Positions 1 to 4,919 of a DNA stretch of 6,340 nucleotides are shown in pieces; within the stretch, counting starts at the first letter, position 1; each line of letters begins with the position of its first letter. The position numbers were made by a program, and so were the translations under genes. Origin of the DNA: MADRE2 sp964397015 (GTDB lineage: Bacteria > Desulfobacterota > Desulfobacteria > Desulfobacterales > Desulfobacteraceae). The notes below the pieces were generated by a model. That model did no database searches. It saw only the letters and a program-made list of their open reading frames with translations, and was not told the DNA's origin. Location of the stretch: NCBI GenBank assembly GCA_964397015.1, contig CAYNHL010000166.1:1-6340 (forward strand), written 5' to 3'.

Positions 1-155
1 TCTGAATACATCATGTCACAGATACCTGCCCGTAGTGAATGATATATATAAGGTAAAAAGAAAAAATATACTTATAATATAAACCGATATTTGAAGCTTG
101 ACCTTAAATAATTCAAAATTTAGGTGAAAATCCCTAATTAATTGTAAAAAAGTTC

Positions 156-185
156 TTGACATTGTCCATGGATTTTGAGTAGCCT
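156..185 (+). promoter_or_regulatory. Possible sigma70-type promoter for the aminomutase operon
   Basis: A perfect -35 hexamer, TTGACA, lies at 156-161. At 18-bp spacing the best -10 candidate is TAGCCT (180-185), which matches TATAAT at only three positions. A weak -10 beside a perfect -35 is common in promoters that need an activator. A start near 192 would leave a leader of about 30 nt before the ATG at 223. The hexamer could be chance in AT-rich DNA, and no other -10 at 16-18 bp is better. Confidence 0.35.
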
Positions 186-214
186 GATGAGGAAAGTCAA
201 CCATAATCATCAGG
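183..214 (+). promoter_or_regulatory. 8-bp perfect inverted repeat overlapping the aminomutase Shine-Dalgarno
   Basis: CCTGATGA (183-190) and TCATCAGG (207-214) are exact reverse complements separated by 16 nt. The right arm includes the first three bases of the AGGAGG ribosome site (212-217). If transcription starts upstream of 183, the RNA hairpin would partly mask that site and could control translation. If transcription starts near 192, as the proposed promoter implies, the left arm is not transcribed. The repeat would then act as a DNA operator overlapping the -10 and start region. The sequence alone does not decide between these. Confidence 0.45.
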
Positions 215-217
215 AGG
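212..217 (+). promoter_or_regulatory. Ribosome binding site fixing the aminomutase start
   Basis: AGGAGG stands 5 nt before the ATG at 223. The same frame is open upstream to a TTG at 175, but that codon has no Shine-Dalgarno sequence and the 16 extra residues match nothing in the family. I therefore place the start at 223. Confidence 0.85.
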
Positions 218-222
218 AAATC

Positions 223-1845
223 ATGCCGATTAATAACAATACACTGGTTCTGGACGGGTATTCCCTGACCATAGAGGAGTTGGTGCAGGCCGGAAAAGAC
301 CTGTCTGTCAAAATCGAAATCAATGAAAAAAACTGGCCGAAAATCCGGGACTGCCGGAAAATGGTCGAAAACTGGGCCAATGAAGAGCGCTGCATCTATG
401 GCGTTAACACTTCCTGCGGCGGTCTTGTGGATCACCTGCTTCCCAAGGAGCGGGACAATGATTTTCAAAAAAACCTGGTGCGGAGCATCACCACCCAGGT
501 AGGAGAACCCTTTTCAGACGTGCTGGTCCGGACATTCATGATCGCCAGGGCAAATTCCCTTTGCCGCGGTTATTCCGGAATCAAGGAAGAAAACCTTAAA
601 ATCTATGTCGACATGATCAACAAGCATGTGTTTCCACTGATTCCACAGAAAGGATCACTGGGCACCAGCGGTGACCTCGGGCCTTTGGGGTGTATCGCCA
701 GCGTTGCCTTCGGTGAATGGAAAGCCAGGTACAAAGGAGAGGTCATGCCGGGCAAAGCGGCCATGGATGCGGCCGGTATCCCGCTGATGTACCTGAATGC
801 CAAGGAAGGGCTTTCATTGATAAACGGCACGTCCGCAATGGTGGGGCTTGCCTGTACAGTCATTGTCGAGGCGATAAACACACTGAAGAATTCAGATATC
901 ATTGCCGCTTTTGCCATTGAAACCCTTATGGGCAGGATAAATCCCTTTGATGTAAGGGTTCATGAACAAAAATACCATCCCGGCCAGTATGCCACGGCCA
1001 TTAATCTGACGCGGCTTTTGGAGAGCAGTAAAATGGCCATCGATGAACTGGAGCTTTCATTGAAACTCCAGGAAGTTCTCAAGAAACACGAGGGCATTTC
1101 AGTAGCCGATATCCCGGTGGAGGACGCTTATTCCATCCGGTGCACACCCCAGTTTATCGGTCCGACAAGGGAAGCGGTTAAAAACGCCTATGACGTTCTG
1201 TTCAGGGAATTGAATTCCAGCAATGACAACCCGTTGATTTTTACGGAATATGACACTTTTATCCATAACGGGCATTTCCATGGTCAGCCCATATCATGTG
1301 TCATGGATTTTCTGGGCATAAGCATGGTCAATGTCGGGGTGGTCAGTGACCGCAGAATCGACAGGTTTATGGATTCAGCCCACAGTACCGGGCTGCCGCC
1401 GTTCCTCTGCAAGGAGGATACCGGTGTCCGGATGGGCCTTATGGGAGGACAGTTCATGACCACAAGCCTTGTGGCTGAAAACAGGACGCTTGCCACACCG
1501 GCGTCCATCCAGTCCATAACCTCTACAGCGGATTTCCAGGATATTGTCAGTTTCGGGCTGATCGCGGGCAGAGAAGCCCGGCAGATTGTTGAAAACACCA
1601 ACCATATCCTGTCTTTTGAACTGCTGTGCGCCGCTCAGGCCGCCGATATCCGCGGTATTGACAAGTTGAGCAAGGCCGGCCGGATCATGTATGACGCGGT
1701 AAGAGAAACCCTTCCTTACCTGGATTATGACATGGTCTATATCGATCACCTTGAAACCCTGAAGGCAAGGATTGAATCCGGCGAGTTCGTTGAAAAAATA
1801 GAAAAGGAGCTCGGAGAATTACTGCTGGTTCACCAGAAAGAATAG
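223..1845 (+). CDS. MIO-dependent aromatic amino acid 2,3-aminomutase / ammonia-lyase, probably acting on phenylalanine
   Basis: This 540-residue protein belongs to the histidine/phenylalanine/tyrosine ammonia-lyase superfamily, whose cofactor MIO forms by cyclisation of an internal tripeptide. Here the tripeptide is Thr148-Ser149-Gly150 in GSLGTSGDLGPLG, not the usual Ala-Ser-Gly. Other family landmarks are the catalytic tyrosine Tyr59 in YGVNTSCGG, Asn201 in LINGTSA, Tyr303 and Arg306 in AYSIRCTPQ, NSSNDNP (331-337), HNGHFHGQP (348-356) and the TADFQDIVSFG stretch (435-445). From memory, these motifs resemble EncP (enterocin phenylalanine ammonia-lyase/aminomutase) and Pantoea AdmH phenylalanine aminomutase more than HutH. 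The substrate-selecting position is Ile89, where tyrosine-using enzymes have His, so phenylalanine is the likelier substrate. Expected product: beta-phenylalanine, with some cinnamate possible. The enzyme is soluble and full length, and is the first gene of the apparent operon. Family is near certain; aminomutase rather than pure lyase is inferred partly from the downstream genes. Confidence 0.9.
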   Translation: MPINNNTLVLDGYSLTIEELVQAGKDLSVKIEINEKNWPKIRDCRKMVENWANEERCIYGVNTSCGGLVDHLLPKERDNDFQKNLVRSITTQVGEPFSDVLVRTFMIARANSLCRGYSGIKEENLKIYVDMINKHVFPLIPQKGSLGTSGDLGPLGCIASVAFGEWKARYKGEVMPGKAAMDAAGIPLMYLNAKEGLSLINGTSAMVGLACTVIVEAINTLKNSDIIAAFAIETLMGRINPFDVRVHEQKYHPGQYATAINLTRLLESSKMAIDELELSLKLQEVLKKHEGISVADIPVEDAYSIRCTPQFIGPTREAVKNAYDVLFRELNSSNDNPLIFTEYDTFIHNGHFHGQPISCVMDFLGISMVNVGVVSDRRIDRFMDSAHSTGLPPFLCKEDTGVRMGLMGGQFMTTSLVAENRTLATPASIQSITSTADFQDIVSFGLIAGREARQIVENTNHILSFELLCAAQAADIRGIDKLSKAGRIMYDAVRETLPYLDYDMVYIDHLETLKARIESGEFVEKIEKELGELLLVHQKE

Positions 1846-1878
1846 TTCATAGAAGGTTTTACCAATCGGACCGGCGGA

Positions 1879-1923
1879 TACCGGGGATTTTTAAAGGCCC
1901 GTTTCTTTCAAAAAACCCCGGTA
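1879..1923 (+). other. Intergenic stem-loop between aminomutase and aminotransferase
   Basis: TACCGGGG (1879-1886) pairs perfectly with CCCCGGTA (1916-1923). After a single A/A mismatch, TTTTT (1888-1892) pairs with AAAAA (1910-1914), leaving a 17-nt loop. No run of T follows on the + strand, where the next bases are C-rich, so it is not a standard intrinsic terminator. It may be an RNA processing or stabilising structure that sets different levels of the two enzymes, or a leaky attenuator. The structure is plain in the sequence; its role is inferred. Confidence 0.5.
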
Positions 1924-1969
1924 CTGCCCCCGGCCCAGGACGCGAATTGTTTTTACAAAGGGATGTAAA

Positions 1970-3310
1970 ATGATTGAAGCCCAGATTGAAGAAAAAATTT
2001 TCCAGGAATATAAGACACGATTTCCTGAATGCCTCAAAAGGCATGAAATGATGATCAATTATATCCCCGGCGGCGCCACCAGGAGCCTGAGCTATTTCAG
2101 GCCCTACCCCCTGCATATCGAATATGGGAAGGGGGCTTATGTCTTCACGCCGGAGGGCCATAAGCTGCTGGATGTGACCAATGCCTATGGCGCCCTGGTT
2201 CACGGACATGGTGATCCGGACGTCGTTGCAGCCGTATCAGAAGGGATACAGAAGGGATCGCAGTTTTCCACTCCCACTCAAAGCCAGTACAAGCTGGCCA
2301 GACTGCTTTGTGAACGGGTGCCCGGATTTGACAAGATACGTTTTGTGAACAGTGGAACGGAAGCCACGTTGTTCGTTCTTCGGACTGCCCGTACCTATAC
2401 GGGAAAGGACAAGATCCTCAAAATGGCCGGCGGGTTTCACGGCACCCATGACTGTGTCGCTGCATCAACAAAGAAAAATGTCATAACTGCCGGCATTCCC
2501 AGGGGTATGACAGAGGACATGCTCGAGGTGCCGTTCAATGACATCCAGGCTCTGGAGACAGCGGTCAGGGATAACAAAGACACCTTGGCAGCCGTGATCA
2601 TGGAACCGTTCCTGGGTGCCGGTGGGGTGGTTCTTCCCGAGGAAGGATACCTTAAGGCGGTCCGGGAAATTACTGAAAAGTACCAGGTGCTGCTGATTTT
2701 TGATGAAATTTTTTCATTCAGGGTTCATCCGGGCGGTGCCCAGGCACTCTACGGGGTTATCCCAGATCTTACCACCATAGGAAAGGTGGTCGGAGGCGGG
2801 CTTCCCATCGGTGTATTTGGTGGAAAAGCCGACATCATGAATATCTTTTGTCATGAACAAACCAAAACCCCGCTGTATCATTCCGGCACCTTCAATGGTT
2901 ATGATACGGTCATGCAGGCCGGGTACGCGGCCATGGAAAAATTTGACGCAGCCGCCATTGAAAGGGTGAACCAGATGGGGGACAGGTTTAAAAAAGGCCT
3001 TGACCAGAGCCTGGAGAAAAACGGGCTCAACATTCATGCAAACCAGATCGGGTCCCTGCTGAATCTTCATTTTGTCAACGAAAGACCCACCAATAATGCC
3101 ATCGTCCAGAAATCGGAAGAAAACCTCCATGCACTTATGCACCTGGCTTTGTTGAACAGGGGAATATTCAACATACCAAGGGGGCTTTTCATCCTGTCCT
3201 GCGTAATGACACAGGCCGAGATCGATCACCTGGTCGAAGCAATCGATGACACACTCAAAGAATTGTTGCCTTTGATTGAAAAAGAATATAACCATTTATG
3301 CTCAAAATGA
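1970..3310 (+). CDS. Class III PLP aminotransferase, beta-phenylalanine aminotransferase-like
   Basis: This is a 446-residue fold-type I, class III aminotransferase. PLP-binding parts are visible in order: Ser128-Gly129-Thr130 in VNSGTEA for the phosphate, GGFHG (154-158) for ring stacking, Asp245 in IFDEIF for the pyridine nitrogen, the catalytic Lys272 in TIGKVVGGG, and HSGTFNG (304-310). Automatic annotation would probably call it glutamate-1-semialdehyde aminomutase. However, IPGGATRSL (32-40, Arg38) and NIPRGLFILS (401-410, Arg404) align with the two arginines that, as I recall, bind carboxylates in Variovorax beta-phenylalanine aminotransferase (Arg41, Arg398). It would transfer the amino group of beta-phenylalanine to an oxo acid such as 2-oxoglutarate, giving benzoylacetate. 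An AAGGGA ribosome site (1958-1963) supports the start. The position next to an aminomutase and BKACE fits this role. Family is very sure; substrate moderately so. Confidence 0.88.
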   Translation: MIEAQIEEKIFQEYKTRFPECLKRHEMMINYIPGGATRSLSYFRPYPLHIEYGKGAYVFTPEGHKLLDVTNAYGALVHGHGDPDVVAAVSEGIQKGSQFSTPTQSQYKLARLLCERVPGFDKIRFVNSGTEATLFVLRTARTYTGKDKILKMAGGFHGTHDCVAASTKKNVITAGIPRGMTEDMLEVPFNDIQALETAVRDNKDTLAAVIMEPFLGAGGVVLPEEGYLKAVREITEKYQVLLIFDEIFSFRVHPGGAQALYGVIPDLTTIGKVVGGGLPIGVFGGKADIMNIFCHEQTKTPLYHSGTFNGYDTVMQAGYAAMEKFDAAAIERVNQMGDRFKKGLDQSLEKNGLNIHANQIGSLLNLHFVNERPTNNAIVQKSEENLHALMHLALLNRGIFNIPRGLFILSCVMTQAEIDHLVEAIDDTLKELLPLIEKEYNHLCSK

Positions 3311-3345
3311 TAAGAAACGGTTTGAATATCGAAAAGAAGGCATAA

Positions 3346-3846
3346 ATGGTACTGGATGAAATTGACAAAGTTATCCTGAACACTCTTCAGGAAAATGGAA
3401 AAACCACCAATTCCAGGTTGTCGAAACTGGTGGGAATATCGGCCCCGGCCACACTTGAACGTGTCAAGAGACTCGAAGCGGCCGGGATTATAACGCGTTT
3501 CACAGCTCTTGTGGACCACGAAAAACTCGGATACCTGATAACAGGGATTGTGAACCTGAGCCTGAATTTGAGCCAGCTGACTTCTGTCGAAGATATCAAG
3601 GAAAAATTTTTTGCCCTTGAAGAGGTGGTGGAATGCTACCAGATTTCAGGAGAAAACGATTTTATCCTCAAGGTAATCAGCAAGAACATCAAGACATACG
3701 CACAGTTCATGAACAACAAGCTGACCAAGATAGCCGGTATCCGGTTTATCAAATCATCGTTTGTCATTGACAAGGTCAAGGAAAGCAAGGCCTTTGTTTT
3801 TGATCTTGCACAGGAATACAAAACCAATGGGAACAATGACCATTAA
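3346..3846 (+). CDS. Lrp/AsnC family transcriptional regulator
   Basis: This 166-residue protein has the usual Lrp/AsnC length and two-part layout. The N-terminal winged helix-turn-helix covers about residues 4-60, with the DNA-reading helices around 20-44 (SRLSKLVGIS and ATLERVKRLE) followed by AGIITRFTALVD. The C-terminal RAM ligand-binding and oligomerisation domain covers about 66-145, with the characteristic SGENDFILKV strand and turn (101-110). Family members bind amino acids or related small molecules and often control the genes beside them. The gene sits inside the cluster, 35 nt after the aminotransferase and 32 nt before BKACE, with AGAAGG 5 nt before its ATG. It probably senses phenylalanine, beta-phenylalanine or a downstream intermediate and acts on the leader at 1-222, but the ligand cannot be read from the sequence. 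It is intact and typical. Confidence 0.93.
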   Translation: MVLDEIDKVILNTLQENGKTTNSRLSKLVGISAPATLERVKRLEAAGIITRFTALVDHEKLGYLITGIVNLSLNLSQLTSVEDIKEKFFALEEVVECYQISGENDFILKVISKNIKTYAQFMNNKLTKIAGIRFIKSSFVIDKVKESKAFVFDLAQEYKTNGNNDH

Positions 3847-3862
3847 ATTCAAATACCATGTC

Positions 3863-3870
3863 AAAGGAGG
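3863..3870 (+). promoter_or_regulatory. Ribosome binding site fixing the BKACE start
   Basis: AAAGGAGG ends 8 nt before the ATG at 3879. An in-frame ATG at 3858 lies upstream of this site and has no good Shine-Dalgarno of its own. Its seven extra codons are largely the ribosome site itself. Starting at 3879 also gives MNKIIITAAITG, which matches the beginning of known BKACE proteins and puts the zinc histidines at positions 46 and 48, as in Kce. Confidence 0.85.
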
Positions 3871-3878
3871 GTGCATAC

Positions 3879-4811
3879 ATGAATAAAATTATCATTACCG
3901 CTGCCATTACCGGGTCTGTTCATATCCCGACCATGAGTGACTATCTGCCAATAACACCGGATGAAATTGTGGAAGACGCTGTCAAGGCCTGGGAGGCAGG
4001 GGCAGCCATCGCCCATATACATGTGCGGAATCCCGAGAACGGTCTGCCGGTTTCAGATCCGGATCTTTTTATGGAGGTGCATTCCAAGATCAAGGCACGA
4101 TGTGACATGGTTCTGCTGCCCACAACCGGGGGGGGGATGAACCAGACAACCGAAGAAAAACTCATTCCCATCAAAAAGCTTCAGCCTGAAATGTGTTCGT
4201 TCGATCCTGCCCCGTTCAATTTCGGTATTTTCCAGATTGCCAGCAGATTCAAGGAGTTCAAATATGAATGGGAACCCGAATACCTCGAATTGTGCAAGAA
4301 CGTTACATTCCGGCCTACGTTCAACGACGACATGATTTATGGCAAAACATTTCTGGAGATTGACACAAAGCCGGAAATCGAGATCTACGAACTGGGTCAT
4401 GTCAGCTACGTATCCTGGCTGCTTGAGGAAAATCTTCTCAAACCGCCGGTCCACCTTCAATTTGTATTTGGTCCCATGGTCGGATGGATGACACCTTCGG
4501 TCAAACACCTGGTACTGATTCATGACGAGGCAAAAGAGGTCCTTGGGGAAAGCAACTTTACCTGGTCCGTTGCAGCCGGAGGCAGGTTCCAGATTCCTAT
4601 CACCACTACGGCCATGGCCATGGGCGCTCAGAATGTCCGGGTAGGACTCGAGGATTCGGTCTATGCCGGAAAGGGCATAATGGCCAAGGCCAGTGCAGAC
4701 CAGGTCAACATGATAAAGCGGGTGGCCAAAGAAATGAGCCTGGAACCGGCCACACCGGATGAAACAAGAAAAATTCTGGGTCTCAAGGGACTGGATAAGG
4801 TTGCTTTTTAG
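3879..4811 (+). CDS. Beta-keto acid cleavage enzyme (BKACE, DUF849, Kce-like)
   Basis: This 310-residue zinc-dependent TIM-barrel protein belongs to the BKACE family. Its founder, Kce, cleaves 3-keto-5-aminohexanoate with acetyl-CoA in lysine fermentation. General reaction: R-CO-CH2-COO- plus acetyl-CoA gives R-CO-S-CoA plus acetoacetate. Visible features are the N-terminal strand IIITAAITG, the zinc ligands His46 and His48 in AHIHVRNPE, LLPTTGGG (79-86), WSVAAGGRFQIP (229-240), and Arg254 with the third zinc ligand Glu258 in NVRVGLED. It is about 30 residues longer than Kce, mainly from an insertion around 115-150 (EFKYEWEPEYLE) that many relatives share. Position 14 is Val, where Kce has a Glu that contacts the substrate amino group, so Kce's own substrate is unlikely. 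Next to a beta-amino acid aminotransferase, benzoylacetate is the natural guess, with benzoyl-CoA and acetoacetate as products. Family is very sure; substrate is inferred. Confidence 0.92.
   Translation: MNKIIITAAITGSVHIPTMSDYLPITPDEIVEDAVKAWEAGAAIAHIHVRNPENGLPVSDPDLFMEVHSKIKARCDMVLLPTTGGGMNQTTEEKLIPIKKLQPEMCSFDPAPFNFGIFQIASRFKEFKYEWEPEYLELCKNVTFRPTFNDDMIYGKTFLEIDTKPEIEIYELGHVSYVSWLLEENLLKPPVHLQFVFGPMVGWMTPSVKHLVLIHDEAKEVLGESNFTWSVAAGGRFQIPITTTAMAMGAQNVRVGLEDSVYAGKGIMAKASADQVNMIKRVAKEMSLEPATPDETRKILGLKGLDKVAF
4128..4136 (+). repeat. Nine-G homopolymer inside the BKACE gene
   Basis: Nine consecutive G bases encode Gly84-Gly85-Gly86 of the conserved TTGGG motif. The reading frame is intact as given. 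A gain or loss of one G would break the enzyme early, so this is a possible slippage site or sequencing-error hotspot. Confidence 0.9.
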
Positions 4812-4919
4812 TTTTTTTTCAGATTATATGATATGTGCATGAAAAATTATAAAACAAGGGAGGTTGTGGTTCTTTAAATAAAAATCAGTAAATCACAAAC
4901 AAATAAAGGAGGGGCACTG
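4812..4919 (+). other. AT-rich gap between BKACE and the ligase
   Basis: The gap opens with eight T (4812-4819) directly after the BKACE stop codon. I find no GC-rich stem before them, so I do not call a terminator. The rest is AT-rich, without a recognisable promoter. An isolated Shine-Dalgarno-like AAGGGAGG (4856-4863) is followed only by a five-codon frame. The gap is longer than the two before it, so the ligase may have its own promoter or be read through from BKACE. Confidence 0.5.
4905..4912 (+). promoter_or_regulatory. Ribosome binding site for a TTG-initiated ligase gene
   Basis: AAAGGAGG stands 7 nt before the TTG at 4920. There is no ATG near this site in the ligase frame, and the protein read from TTG begins as related ligases do (NYSEYAAIHARHNPEK). 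The strong site appears to compensate for a weak start codon. Confidence 0.75.

Larger units (their letters stand above)
1..222. other. AT-rich non-coding leader region upstream of the cluster
   Basis: I see no convincing gene here. The stretch from about 40 to 155 is strongly AT-rich, with A and T runs and short self-complementary words such as AATTAATT (136-143) and TCCATGGA (165-172), unlike the balanced composition of the genes that follow. An open frame on the minus strand crosses this region, but most of it lies antisense to the aminomutase and it resembles no family I know. The region most likely holds the promoter and regulator-binding sites of the cluster. Lrp-family proteins favour AT-rich, bendable DNA, so the regulator encoded downstream could bind here, but I could not pick out a clear Lrp-type site. 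Confidence 0.6.

Noticed and set aside
175..222. Upstream extension of the aminomutase from a TTG at 175
   Set aside because: There is no ribosome site before the TTG, the extra residues match nothing in the family, and AGGAGG is well placed for the ATG at 223.
16..468. 150-codon open frame on the minus strand over the leader and the start of the aminomutase
   Set aside because: About half is antisense to the confidently identified aminomutase, it has no recognisable family or domain, and its remaining part falls in AT-rich leader DNA.
223..1845. Histidine ammonia-lyase (HutH) identity
   Set aside because: The motifs match the EncP/AdmH group better (TSG triad, YGVNTS, TSTADFQDIVSFG), and no other histidine-utilisation gene is nearby.
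2714..3295. 193-codon open frame on the minus strand
   Set aside because: It lies wholly antisense to the aminotransferase, whose motifs are intact, and its translation resembles no family.
3858..3878. Upstream ATG start for BKACE
   Set aside because: The codons after it encode the strong ribosome site of the next ATG, and the family's N-terminus begins at 3879.
3879..4811. Lysine fermentation (kce) role for the BKACE gene
   Set aside because: Glu14 of Kce is replaced by Val, and none of the lysine aminomutase or dehydrogenase genes usually beside kce is present in the window.
4801..4820. Terminator at the T-run after the BKACE stop codon
   Set aside because: Eight T are present, but I find no stem before them, so an intrinsic terminator is not supported.
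4856..4878. Small gene after the Shine-Dalgarno-like AAGGGAGG in the gap before the ligase
   Set aside because: The only frame nearby is five codons long and its TTG touches the ribosome site with no spacer.
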